From: Burkholderiales bacterium
GTDB lineage: Bacteria > Pseudomonadota > Gammaproteobacteria > Burkholderiales > SG8-41
Assembly: GCA_030684405.1 (NCBI GenBank)
Contig: JAUXYA010000005.1
Coordinates: 124,001-188,000, forward strand
Direction: 5' to 3'
DNA length: 64,000 nt
Of the stretch, positions 53,470 to 62,002 are shown piece by piece (the stretch's first letter is position 1; every line of letters begins with the position of its first letter). The notes under the pieces are model-generated. The model saw only the letters and a list, made by a program, of their open reading frames with translations, searched no databases and had not been told where the DNA came from. The translations under genes were made by a program, and so were the position numbers.

Positions 53470-54693
53470 TCAGATGATGCCGGCGGCGCGCAGCGCCGCG
53501 ATCTCGGCATCGCTTTTGCCGAGCAGGCCGCGCAGCACGTCATCAGTGTGCTGCGACAGCAGCGGCGGCGGTGTGTCGTAACTGAGCGGCGTGCGCGAGT
53601 ACTTGATTGGATTGGCCACCAGTGGCACCGTACCCGACAGCGGATGGGGTATTTCCACTTTCATCTTGCGATGCCCGATCTGCGGATTGGCGAATACCTC
53701 GTCGAGGCGGTGCACCGGCCCGCAGGGCACACCCAGAGGGTCGAGCACGGCGATCCATTCGGCGGTGGTTTTCCGTTTCATCGCCGGCGCGATCGCGGAG
53801 ATGCAGGCCTCGCGATTGGCGATGCGCAGCGCGTTGGTCGCGAAGCGCGGATCGCTGCCGGTTTCGGCGATGCCCGCGGCTTCGCAGAAGCGCATGAACT
53901 GGCCGTCGTTGCCGACGGCAAGGATCACGCTGCCGTCCTGCGTCGGGAAGGTCTGGTAGGGCACGACATTGGGGTGCGCATTGCCCATGCGTACGGGCAC
54001 CTCGCCGCCGATCAGGTAGTTGGTGTTCTGGTTGGCGAGCCAGGCGACCTGGGTGTCGAGCAGCGCCATGTCGATGTGCTGGCCGCGGCCGCTGCGATGG
54101 CGTTCTTCAATTGCGGCGAGTATCGCCACCGTCGAATACATGCCGGTCATCAGGTCAGCGATGGCGACGCCGGCCTTCTGCGGCCCGCCGCCGGGCAGGT
54201 CGTCGCGTTCTCCGGTGATGCTCATCAGGCCGCCCATGCCCTGCACCATGAAGTCGTAGCCGGCGCGGTCCTTCAACGGCCCGTCCTGGCCGAAACCGGT
54301 GATCGAGCAGTAGACCAGCCGCGGATTGAGCGCGGACAGCGTGTCGTAGTCGAGACCGTAACGCTTCAGGTCGCCGACCTTGTAGTTCTCGAGCAGGATG
54401 TCGGCGCGCTGCGCCAGTTCGCGAGCGAGTGCCTGGCCCTCGGGCTTCGCGATGTCCAGCGTCACCGACTGCTTGCCGCGGTTGGCGCAGAGGTAGTAGG
54501 CCGATTCCGCGGTGTCGCGGCCCTCGCGGTCCTTGAGGAAGGGCGGTCCCCAGCCCCGGGTGTCATCGCCCTTGCCGGGACGCTCGATCTTGATCACTTC
54601 GGCGCCGAGGTCGGCCAGTGCCTGGCCGCACCAGGGACCGGCGAGGATGCGGCTCATGTCGAGTACGCGCAGGCCCGACAGTGGTCTGTTCAT
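53470..54693 (-). CDS. CaiB/BaiF-family (class III) CoA transferase
   Basis: It has 407 residues. Family signatures: LSGLRVLDMSRILAGPWCGQALADLGAEVIKIERPGKGDDTR, ANRGKQSVTLDIAKPEGQ, and the catalytic Asp region GYDFMVQGMGGLMSITGE. It moves CoA between carboxylates, such as in oxalate, carnitine or itaconate-type metabolism. Its ATG overlaps the stop of the upstream dehydrogenase (ATGA), so they are co-translated. Confidence 0.93.
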   Translation of the reverse strand: MNRPLSGLRVLDMSRILAGPWCGQALADLGAEVIKIERPGKGDDTRGWGPPFLKDREGRDTAESAYYLCANRGKQSVTLDIAKPEGQALARELAQRADILLENYKVGDLKRYGLDYDTLSALNPRLVYCSITGFGQDGPLKDRAGYDFMVQGMGGLMSITGERDDLPGGGPQKAGVAIADLMTGMYSTVAILAAIEERHRSGRGQHIDMALLDTQVAWLANQNTNYLIGGEVPVRMGNAHPNVVPYQTFPTQDGSVILAVGNDGQFMRFCEAAGIAETGSDPRFATNALRIANREACISAIAPAMKRKTTAEWIAVLDPLGVPCGPVHRLDEVFANPQIGHRKMKVEIPHPLSGTVPLVANPIKYSRTPLSYDTPPPLLSQHTDDVLRGLLGKSDAEIAALRAAGII

Positions 54694-55601
54694 GGGCGTT
54701 TTGCGGCGGCGATCAATTTATAGACGCCGGTGTGGTCAGTGCCGGCGGGCAGTTGTGTTTCAGCAGCGCTCCAGAATGCCGCGCAGTGACGGGCGAGGTC
54801 AGATGTGGTGCCGGTGGATTCGACCACTTCCAGGGCAGTGCGCACGTCCTTCGCCATCAGGCTGGTCGCGAAACCGGCACCGAAGGCGCTGTTGAGCATC
54901 TGCTGCTTGACCTTGTTCTTTGTCGTGTTGTTCATGCCGCTGGAGACATTGATGATGTCGGTCGCCACCGCGGGGTCGAGGCCGAAACGTTCGGCGGCGA
55001 TGAGGGCTTCGCAGGCGGCGACCAGTCCCGCTGCCGAGACATAGTTGTTCAGTGCCTTGATTGCGTGACCGGCGCCCAGCGGGCCGGCATGGAACAGTTG
55101 GCCGCCCATTTTCGCCAACATCGGTTTCACGCGTTCGAAAATCGCCGCGTCGCCGCCGACCATGATCGCCAGCGTCGCCGCGACCGCACCCTTGACGCCG
55201 CCCGAGACCGGCGCATCGATGAAGGGTGTGCCGCGCGCGGCGAGCAGGGCGCCGAGATCACGCGTGCCGACCGGTGACGACGAACTCATGTCGATGACCA
55301 GCGTGTCCTTCGCTGCGCGTTCGAGGATGCAGTTCTTGAAGCTGTCGTTCGCGCCGCACAACGCAGTGCGCACCGACTTGCCGTCGGGCAGCATGGTGAT
55401 GATGATATTCGCAGCGGCGCCGAGTTCGGAGAGATTATTCGCAACGGTGACTGCGCCATGTTCGCGCTTTAATGCTGTCGTGCGCGAGGCATCGAGGTCG
55501 AACACGACGAGTGTGTAACCCGCGCGGACGAGGTTGCCGGCCATGGGGGTGCCCATGGCGCCGATGCCGGCGAAGCCAATGATGTCTGTCGAGGGATTCA
55601 T
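54690..55601 (-). CDS. 3-hydroxyisobutyrate dehydrogenase-family oxidoreductase
   Basis: It has 303 residues. N-terminal Rossmann FAGIGAMGTPMAGNLVRAGY, the substrate-binding stretch DAPVSGGVKGAVAATLAIMVGGD, and the catalytic Lys in GHAIKALNNYVSA are typical. Members reduce 3-hydroxyisobutyrate, tartronate semialdehyde or similar. Coupled by overlap to the CoA transferase. The TPP enzyme upstream on the same strand is separated from it by the inserted GxxExxY unit. Confidence 0.93.
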   Translation of the reverse strand: MNPSTDIIGFAGIGAMGTPMAGNLVRAGYTLVVFDLDASRTTALKREHGAVTVANNLSELGAAANIIITMLPDGKSVRTALCGANDSFKNCILERAAKDTLVIDMSSSSPVGTRDLGALLAARGTPFIDAPVSGGVKGAVAATLAIMVGGDAAIFERVKPMLAKMGGQLFHAGPLGAGHAIKALNNYVSAAGLVAACEALIAAERFGLDPAVATDIINVSSGMNNTTKNKVKQQMLNSAFGAGFATSLMAKDVRTALEVVESTGTTSDLARHCAAFWSAAETQLPAGTDHTGVYKLIAAAKRP

Positions 55602-55645
55602 AAATTTATCAATAAAATCATATATTTATAAAGAATCAGTCAAAG

Positions 55646-56076
55646 GCTTAGCCACAGAGGACACAGAGATCACAGAGAAAAACGTTTGATGCCGTCAGTG
55701 AGGCGGGGATTGCCGAAGTTGATCAGCAAGGCCCGATTCAATCCGGTTGCTCGCAGGCAGGACAGTGTTTGTGCGGATGCCACTTCGGGAAGATTTCTCG
55801 CCGATTTGAGTTCGATGACCACGCTGTTATCCACGATAAGGTCGATGCGCTGACCGGATATGGTTTTTCCTTTGTACTCGATATCAACCGGAACTTGTCG
55901 GGCAAACGGAATTTCCCTCAGTTCGAATTCGCGACACAAGGCCTCCTCGTATACAGATTCCAGTAGCTCCGGCCCCAGAATCCGATGCACCTCAATCGCC
56001 GCGCCAATGATCTTTTCAGTAAGCTCATCCATAACGCGGTTTTTCTCTGTGTTCTCTGTGCCCTCTGTGGCTAAGC
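55646..56076. mobile_element. Inverted-repeat-bounded unit carrying a GxxExxY gene
   Basis: Left arm 55646-55682 and right arm 56040-56076 are near-complementary 37-base repeats built of CACAGAG-type units (GCTTAGCCACAGAG and CTCTGTGGCTAAGC at the outer ends). They enclose only the GxxExxY gene. The layout suggests a small mobile or mobilisable unit inserted in a catabolic operon. Confidence 0.6.
55670..56032 (-). CDS. GxxExxY-family nuclease-like protein
   Basis: It has 120 residues from ATG 56032. The name motif is in GPELLESVYEEAL. The region RIDLIVDNSVVIELKS has the D...E-x-K pattern of PD-(D/E)XK nuclease folds. The C-terminal LLINFGNPRLTDGIKR is typical. Function of the family is unknown. 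It sits within inverted CACAGAG repeats that run into both ends of the gene. Confidence 0.88.
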   Translation of the reverse strand: MDELTEKIIGAAIEVHRILGPELLESVYEEALCREFELREIPFARQVPVDIEYKGKTISGQRIDLIVDNSVVIELKSARNLPEVASAQTLSCLRATGLNRALLINFGNPRLTDGIKRFSL

Positions 56077-56087
56077 TTTTTAGCTTT

Positions 56088-57785
56088 TCAGCCTTTCTTG
56101 CCTTTCTTCGCCTCTTCCCGAATCGCCGACAGCGTGGTCCGCGGCGTGATCGCTTCCGGATCGACGCGGCATTCAATCAACGCTGCGGTCTTCGCCGACC
56201 ATGCACGTTCAAACGCTGCTTCGAAGTCTTCAGTTTTTTCCACCGTCTCGCCATGCAGGCCGTAGGCGCGGGCGAGGGCGGCGAAATCCGGGTTCTTCAA
56301 CTGCGTGCCGCTGACGTTGCCGGGGAAGTTCTTCTCCTGGTGCATGCGGATGGTGCCGAACATGCCGTTGTTGACGACGATGAAAATGACTTTGGCGTCG
56401 TACTGCGCAGCGGTGGCGAGTTCCTGGCCGTTCATCAGGAAACAGCCGTCGCCGGAAAAGGAAATCACCGGACGGTTTGGATGCACGATTTTCGCGGCGA
56501 CGCCCGAGGGCACGCCGTAACCCATCGCGCCGCTGGTCGGCGCGAGCTGGGTGCGGAAGCAGGGATAGGGATAGAAGCGGTGGACCCAGATGGCGAAGTT
56601 GCCGGCGCCGTTGGTGACAATGGTTTCGGTTGGCAGGCGTGTCCGCAGGAAGGCCATTACTTCGCTCATGTTGAGTTTGCCCGGCACCTTGACCGGCTGC
56701 TGCCAGGCTTCGAGATCGGCGCGCGCTTCCTTCGTCCACGCGTCCCAGGCCGGCTTCACCGGCGCGAGTTTTTTCGCGGCGGCGGCGAATTCCGGCATGC
56801 CGCTGTTGATCAGCAGTTCGCCCTGGTAGACGCGGCCCAGTTCCTCGGCGCCGGCGTGCACGTGCACCAGCTTGTGCGCGGGCTTCGGTATGTCCACCAG
56901 CGTGTAGTTGGCGGTGGTCCATTCGCCGAGCCGCGCGCCGACCACCAGCAGCAGATCGCAGGCCTTGATGCGTTCGGCGAGTTTCGGGTTGAGGCCGACG
57001 GCAACATCGCCGACGTAATGCGGATCGCGGTTGTCGACCAGGTCCTGGCAGCGGAATGACGCACACACCGGCAGGTTGAAGGCGCGGGCGAAGGCAAGGA
57101 TGTCCTCGCTCGCCTGTTTGTTCCAGCCGCCGCCGCCGACCATCATCAGCGGTTTTTTCGCCTTGCCCAGCAGGTCGCGCAGCCGGTGCATGTCGAATTC
57201 GCCGGGGTTGGCGGCGACGCGCTGATAACGGCCGGCATTCGACGCCGGTGCCATCTCGGTCTGCATGTCTTCCGGCAGCGCCAGCACCACCGGGCCGGGA
57301 CGGCCCGAGGTGGCGACATGGAAGGCATGGCTGATGTACTCGGCCACGCGGTCGGCGCGGTCGATCTGCGCGACCCATTTGCACATCGGACCAAACATGC
57401 GGCGGAAATCGATTTCCTGGAAGGCCTCGCGTTCAACGACGTCGTTGCCGACCTGGCCGATGAACAGGATCAGCGGCGTGGAGTCCTGGAAAGCGGTATG
57501 CACGCCGATCGAGGCGTTGGTGGCGCCGGGGCCGCGGGTGACGAAGGCGATGCCCGGTTGGCCGGTGAGCTTGCCGTAGGCATCGGCCATGTTGGTGACG
57601 CCGCCTTCCTGGCGGCAGATGATGAATCGAAACTCGTCCTGGCGTTCATGGATTGCGTCGAGCACTGCGAGATAGGACTCGCCGGGCACACCGAACGCAA
57701 GATTGGCGCCGTGGGTGATCAGTGAGTCGACGAGGATTTGCGCACCGGTCTGCATCAGCGGGCGCGTGGCGGATTTGGCCGTCAT
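56088..57785 (-). CDS. Thiamine-pyrophosphate enzyme, acetolactate synthase-like
   Basis: It has 565 residues. The three domains of the IlvB family are present: FGVPGESYLAVLDAI and the catalytic Glu in CRQEGGVTNMADAYGK; a central domain with VGARLGEWTT; and the TPP/metal motif SGDGCFLMNGQELATAAQYDAKVIFIVVNN. Retention of the Glu argues against glyoxylate carboligase. With the dehydrogenase and CoA transferase it probably handles a 2-keto acid. Divergent from an amidase gene. Confidence 0.9.
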   Translation of the reverse strand: MTAKSATRPLMQTGAQILVDSLITHGANLAFGVPGESYLAVLDAIHERQDEFRFIICRQEGGVTNMADAYGKLTGQPGIAFVTRGPGATNASIGVHTAFQDSTPLILFIGQVGNDVVEREAFQEIDFRRMFGPMCKWVAQIDRADRVAEYISHAFHVATSGRPGPVVLALPEDMQTEMAPASNAGRYQRVAANPGEFDMHRLRDLLGKAKKPLMMVGGGGWNKQASEDILAFARAFNLPVCASFRCQDLVDNRDPHYVGDVAVGLNPKLAERIKACDLLLVVGARLGEWTTANYTLVDIPKPAHKLVHVHAGAEELGRVYQGELLINSGMPEFAAAAKKLAPVKPAWDAWTKEARADLEAWQQPVKVPGKLNMSEVMAFLRTRLPTETIVTNGAGNFAIWVHRFYPYPCFRTQLAPTSGAMGYGVPSGVAAKIVHPNRPVISFSGDGCFLMNGQELATAAQYDAKVIFIVVNNGMFGTIRMHQEKNFPGNVSGTQLKNPDFAALARAYGLHGETVEKTEDFEAAFERAWSAKTAALIECRVDPEAITPRTTLSAIREEAKKGKKG

Positions 57786-57904
57786 CTGGATTTCCTGGAG
57801 TGTGGATCGGGATATTGCGAAGGCCGAAAGCCTAACACGGACACCCTTCTTTTGGCCCTGGGAAAACTGCGCCGGCCGCTATACTGCGCCGGGGAGGAGA
57901 GCTC

Positions 57905-59317
57905 ATGGACGAATTCATAAAATGGACTGCGACCGAGGCCGTCGCGCGTCTGCGCAACGGCGAGGTGTCGCCGCTGGATCTGATTGATGTCGCGGAGCGG
58001 CGCATCGCCGACACCAATCCGCGGATCAACGCGATAGTAACGCTGTGCCTCGATCGCGCCCGTGACCATGCAAGGCGGCTGATGAACGAGCCGCGCACGG
58101 ACCGTGCGGCGAATTTCCTGCACGGGCTGCCGATTGCGGTGAAGGACAACACCGATGTCGAAGGCGTGCGCTGTACCTCGGGATCGAAGGTATTCGAAAA
58201 CCGCATCGCGCCCGGCTCCGACCCGGTGGTGAAACGTCTCGAGGCTCACGGCGCGATTGTGATCGGCAAGACCAATCTGCCGGAGTTCGCCGCCGGCGGT
58301 AACACCTTCAACGATGTTTTCGGCGCGACGCGCAATCCCCGGGATACACGGATGAGTGCCAGCGGTTCCTCCGGCGGCAGCGCTGCTGCGCTCGCCGCGG
58401 GGCAGGTGTGGCTGGCGACCGGCAACGACTTCGGCGGCAGCATCCGCACGCCGGCGGCGTTCTGCGGCGTCAGTGGCCTGCGACCCAGCCCCGGCATGGT
58501 GGCGCGATTGCAGAAGCAGCCCTTCAATCCGCTGTCAGTCGAAGGGCCGATGGCGCGCACCGTCGCCGACGTCGCGCTGATGTTCGATGCCGAGGCCGGT
58601 TTCGATGCACGCGATCCGCTGTCGCCGCGTGGTGACCCCTTGCCCTCGTTTGCGCAGTTCGCGGCACGGCCGCAGAAGCCGCGACGTGTCGCCGTCAGCG
58701 CCGACCTTGGTGTCGCGCCGGTGGTCGATCGCGAGGTGCGTGCCGGCATTGCCGCAGTCGCTGCGAAACTTGCCGCTGAAGGCGTCATCGTCGAGGAGGC
58801 GCATCCGGACCTGAGCGATGCTGCGCGCCATTTTCTGACGCTGCGCGGGGCGGTCTACATCGCGCGCATTGCGCCCCTGCTGGCTGAGAACCGTCACCTG
58901 CTGAAACCGGAGGTCATCGAGAATACCGAGTTCGGACTGGGCCTGAGGCTGCAGGACGTGGTTGCTGCCGAGATTGCGCAGGGCGAGATCATCCGCCGCT
59001 GTGCCGCCTTTTTCGACAAGTACGATGCGCTGATCTGCCCGGCGACGCTGTGCCCGCCGTTTCCGGTGGAACTGCGTTATCCGGAAAACTGGGATGGCAT
59101 CGCCTTCGAAGGCTACATGGGCTGGCTGGTGCTGACCTGCGCGGTCACGATGACTGCCTGCCCGGTGTTGGCGCTGCCCGGTGGTTTCACATCCGGCGGT
59201 TTGCCGCTCGGCTTGCAGGTGGTGGGACGGCCGCGCGGTGAGGCCGCTTTGTTTGCTCAGGGTTCGTGGCTGGAGCAGTTGATTGCCGCCGACCCGGGTC
59301 CGGTCGATCCGCGCTGA
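57905..59317 (+). CDS. Amidase-signature family enzyme
   Basis: It has 470 residues. The Ser-cisSer-Lys triad is recognisable: Lys in LPIAVKDNTDVEG, the cis-Ser in SASGSSGGSAAALAAG and the nucleophile Ser in GNDFGGSIRTPAAFCG. GGAGGAG is directly upstream of the ATG. It hydrolyses amides or related bonds in the cytoplasm. No GatB/GatC nearby, so not the aminoacyl-tRNA amidotransferase. Confidence 0.92.
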   Translation: MDEFIKWTATEAVARLRNGEVSPLDLIDVAERRIADTNPRINAIVTLCLDRARDHARRLMNEPRTDRAANFLHGLPIAVKDNTDVEGVRCTSGSKVFENRIAPGSDPVVKRLEAHGAIVIGKTNLPEFAAGGNTFNDVFGATRNPRDTRMSASGSSGGSAAALAAGQVWLATGNDFGGSIRTPAAFCGVSGLRPSPGMVARLQKQPFNPLSVEGPMARTVADVALMFDAEAGFDARDPLSPRGDPLPSFAQFAARPQKPRRVAVSADLGVAPVVDREVRAGIAAVAAKLAAEGVIVEEAHPDLSDAARHFLTLRGAVYIARIAPLLAENRHLLKPEVIENTEFGLGLRLQDVVAAEIAQGEIIRRCAAFFDKYDALICPATLCPPFPVELRYPENWDGIAFEGYMGWLVLTCAVTMTACPVLALPGGFTSGGLPLGLQVVGRPRGEAALFAQGSWLEQLIAADPGPVDPR

Positions 59318-59459
59318 GCGGGCGCGCCATGGCTCGGGTGGCATATTTCAGTTGGCGTATATCAGGGCGGGCTGATACTCTCATTTGCTGGAAATCCAGC
59401 AAGCGGCTGAGACCCGATCAAAGCCGTTCAACCCATCCCGCGATCGTTTCTGCTGATAC

Positions 59460-61097
59460 GTGTTAAACAATCTCAGCGCGCGCCTGCGCATCGTGCTTGT
59501 CGTCGTGGCCTCAACGCTGCCGGTGCTGGCACTGACCTATTATCTCGGCATGCTCGAGCGCGACCGCGTCGAACTGCTTGAACGCGACGAACTCCAGATC
59601 ATTGCGGAACTGACCGCAAAGCGCCCCGAGCAACTGATCGAGGGCGCACGTCACCTGCTGTCATCGGTCGCCCTTAATCTTGATAGCCTGATGGAAACGC
59701 GGCGCGGCTGCCGGGACTACTTCAGGCGGCTGGTCGATGGCCTTGACGGAAGCTTTCGCGCGGCGGGACTGATACTTCCCGACGGCGAGCTCTACTGCAA
59801 CTCCGCGCTCGAAGCGGATGGCCCATTGGTCAATGTGGGCGACCGCCAGTATTTCCGCTCTGCGCTCAGCACCGGCGAGTTTGCCGTTGGCGATTTTCAG
59901 GTGGGCCGCCTCAGCGGCCAATCGGGCATCAACTTTGCCTATCCGGTTGCCAGCCAAGATGGGGGTCTCCGCGCCGTGCTGTTTCTCGGTCTCAACCTCG
60001 AGAAGTTCATCGAGCAGGGGCAGTCGCGCCGGGAGTCGGTATTCCAGCGCTATGAAGACCGCCTGATTACGATCTACGACCGGAACGGCATCGTGCTGGC
60101 CCAATATCCGCATCTGCGCTACAAGATCGGACAGAAGAGCCCGAACCCCGCAGTGAACGAGGCGCTGGCGACGCCGGCTGCGCGCATTTTCAAGGCAAAT
60201 GACCAGTTTGGCGTGCCGCGGCTGTATGCAGTCGAGAATGTCGGGAAGGATGCAGACGGCAACGGACTGTTGCGCGTGATCGTCAGCCAGCCGCTTGCTG
60301 CGCTGCATGTTCATGCGGAGCGCATGGCGCGTACCACCGCGATCGGCATCCTGCTGGTGATGACTCTGGTGATCGCGCTGGCCTGGTTCGGTGCGGGCGC
60401 GATTGTGCTGCGCAGCTTCAGGCGGCTGCTCAAGACTGCGGACAGGCTGCGCAACGGGGATTTCACGGCACGTACCGGTCTTGGCAAGGGGCGCGAGGAG
60501 TTGGCCCAGGTCGGCGCTGCCATCGATGCAATGGCCGAGCAGTTGCAGATTCGCGATCTCAAGTTGCAGGAGGTGATGCAGCAACTTAACGAGTTGGCAG
60601 TGACCGATCAACTGACCGGCTTGCCCAACCGCCGCTATCTCTGGGACCGGCTGAGTGCCGAGTTGATGCGGGCACGGCGCAAGGACGCACCCCTGTCGGT
60701 GCTGCTCTTTGACATCGACCATTTCAAGGACTTCAACGACCGCTGGGGGCACGAGGCCGGCGATCTGGTGCTGCGCAACGTCGCACATGCAATCCGCAGG
60801 GTTGTGCGCGGTTCCGACATTGTGGCTCGCCATGGCGGCGAGGAATTTGTCATTGTCCTGCCCGAGGCCGGGGAAGACATTGCGCTGCTGCGCGCTGAAG
60901 AGTTGCGCCGCGAGATTTCCGCGCTGCGGCTGACCTTCGGCGGCGAAGCGTTGGGAACGATTACGGTTTCAGTCGGCGTCGTGTGCAGTCGCCATGGCAG
61001 CAGTAGCGCGGAAGATCTGGTGCGCGCTGCGGACCATGCGATGTACGAGGCGAAGCAGGGTGGCCGCGATCGCGTGGTGCTGGCGGCGGCGCGCTGA
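59460..61097 (+). CDS. Membrane diguanylate cyclase (Cache-HAMP-GGDEF)
   Basis: It has 545 residues, starting GTG. An N-terminal membrane segment (IVLVVVASTLPVLALTYYLG), a periplasmic Cache-type sensor (about 35-275), a second membrane segment (TAIGILLVMTLVIALAWFGAGAIVL), HAMP, then a GGDEF domain. The active site is GGEEF (about residue 459); RGSD five residues before it is the inhibitory RxxD site. It should make c-di-GMP in response to a periplasmic signal. It could oppose the HD-GYP protein at 45.4 kb and affect pilus functions. Confidence 0.94.
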   Translation: MLNNLSARLRIVLVVVASTLPVLALTYYLGMLERDRVELLERDELQIIAELTAKRPEQLIEGARHLLSSVALNLDSLMETRRGCRDYFRRLVDGLDGSFRAAGLILPDGELYCNSALEADGPLVNVGDRQYFRSALSTGEFAVGDFQVGRLSGQSGINFAYPVASQDGGLRAVLFLGLNLEKFIEQGQSRRESVFQRYEDRLITIYDRNGIVLAQYPHLRYKIGQKSPNPAVNEALATPAARIFKANDQFGVPRLYAVENVGKDADGNGLLRVIVSQPLAALHVHAERMARTTAIGILLVMTLVIALAWFGAGAIVLRSFRRLLKTADRLRNGDFTARTGLGKGREELAQVGAAIDAMAEQLQIRDLKLQEVMQQLNELAVTDQLTGLPNRRYLWDRLSAELMRARRKDAPLSVLLFDIDHFKDFNDRWGHEAGDLVLRNVAHAIRRVVRGSDIVARHGGEEFVIVLPEAGEDIALLRAEELRREISALRLTFGGEALGTITVSVGVVCSRHGSSSAEDLVRAADHAMYEAKQGGRDRVVLAAAR

Positions 61098-61114
61098 GCG
61101 GCGGAACGGTGTAC

Positions 61115-61139
61115 AAAAAAACCCCGGCTTGCGCCGGGG
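61115..61139 (-). terminator. Rho-independent terminator for the lipoprotein gene
   Basis: CCCCGGC (61122-61128), loop TTGC, GCCGGGG (61133-61139). On the plus strand it is preceded by seven A (61115-61121), which read as a T-run on the minus strand, so it terminates the leftward lipoprotein gene. It lies between convergent genes. Confidence 0.8.
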
Positions 61140-61226
61140 AAAAACAGGGGTTCTTTTCGCTGCCCTCGTTGGAGGAGTACTGCAGAAATAAGTTTGTCGG
61201 AACTGCGAAGAAGGGTGTGCTTGTCC

Positions 61227-61448
61227 TTATTTGACCCGCATGCCGATTTCGTGACCGGCGGCCGCGCCGGCACCAGCGCCGATCACGGTACCCGCAGTGC
61301 TTCCGGTCAATGCAGAGCCGATCACGCCACCCACCACTGCGCCGGCGGTTGCGCCCACCTGGGCATTGGTCGGGGTGCTTGAGCAGGCACTCAGCGCCAG
61401 TGCGCCGGTAACCATCGCGGCAGTGATCAGTCGGTTGTTCATGTTCAT
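61227..61448 (-). CDS. Glycine-zipper lipoprotein, OsmB-like
   Basis: It has 73 residues. Lipoprotein signal peptide with lipobox LSAC (Cys22), then a glycine-zipper hairpin (GATAGAVVGGVIGSALTGSTAGTVIGAGAGAAAG). It resembles OsmB/SlyB-type small outer-membrane lipoproteins linked to envelope stress. Two adjacent ATG codons (61448 or 61442) are possible. A terminator follows on the same strand. Confidence 0.87.
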   Translation of the reverse strand: MNMNNRLITAAMVTGALALSACSSTPTNAQVGATAGAVVGGVIGSALTGSTAGTVIGAGAGAAAGHEIGMRVK

Positions 61449-61819
61449 ACGCTTGTCGTAGATCTGTCGGGTATTGGCATTGCAGGCTTCGTGCCAGATG
61501 GGGAATATCAATAAAAACAAATAGTTACCTCGATCTGCGAGTAAGTGGATTGTCGCCATGCAGCGACGATCGCCGACGACTGTCTGTAACCTATTGATTT
61601 TATTAAAAATATTTGTCTCTCCGCGGAGACGGCTGGACAGTTGCACTGCTGTGACTTTTTTCCATGCCGCGAAATCGCCGCTGCCGTCCGAACTTCGACG
61701 GACCTGGTACCTGATCGACCGCCCATCGCCCACGGGTCCGCGCCGGTCGGCCTTGCTGCGGGCACGACTTGTGCAACTGCCCTTCCGTGCAATACCGGAG
61801 ACTGCAAAGGAGGTGCTCC
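61449..61819. other. Divergent intergenic region
   Basis: About 370 bases. It holds the leader of the lipoprotein gene on one side and of the small membrane protein on the other. An AT-rich stretch (about 61590-61612) precedes a perfect 12-base palindrome TCTCCGCGGAGA (61618-61629), a possible operator. No gene recognised. Confidence 0.5.
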
Positions 61820-62002
61820 ATGAACATTCTGCTGATTCTGCTGCTGGTCTATTTCGGACTGATCGTCCTGTGGTCGGGTGGCCGCCTGCGTACAACGCTG
61901 CGCGAGTGCTTGCGCCAGACCTTCGCCGAAGCCGGAAATTCCTGCACGGCTGTTACCATCGAAGCCACCATGCCGCCCCGTCGCACATCCTGCCGTGACT
62001 GA
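61820..62002 (+). CDS. Small single-pass membrane protein, unknown function
   Basis: It has 60 residues. ATG preceded by AAGGAGG at ideal spacing. N-terminal hydrophobic helix (NILLILLLVYFGLIVLWSGG), then a short basic tail. No family recognised. Its stop lies inside the start of the MFS gene (8-base overlap), suggesting translational coupling. The good ribosome-binding site supports a real gene, but coding status is unproven. Confidence 0.5.
   Translation: MNILLILLLVYFGLIVLWSGGRLRTTLRECLRQTFAEAGNSCTAVTIEATMPPRRTSCRD

Noticed and set aside
56088-57785. Glyoxylate carboligase paired with tartronate semialdehyde reductase
   Set aside because: The TPP enzyme keeps the catalytic Glu that glyoxylate carboligase lacks, so the assignment is not supported.
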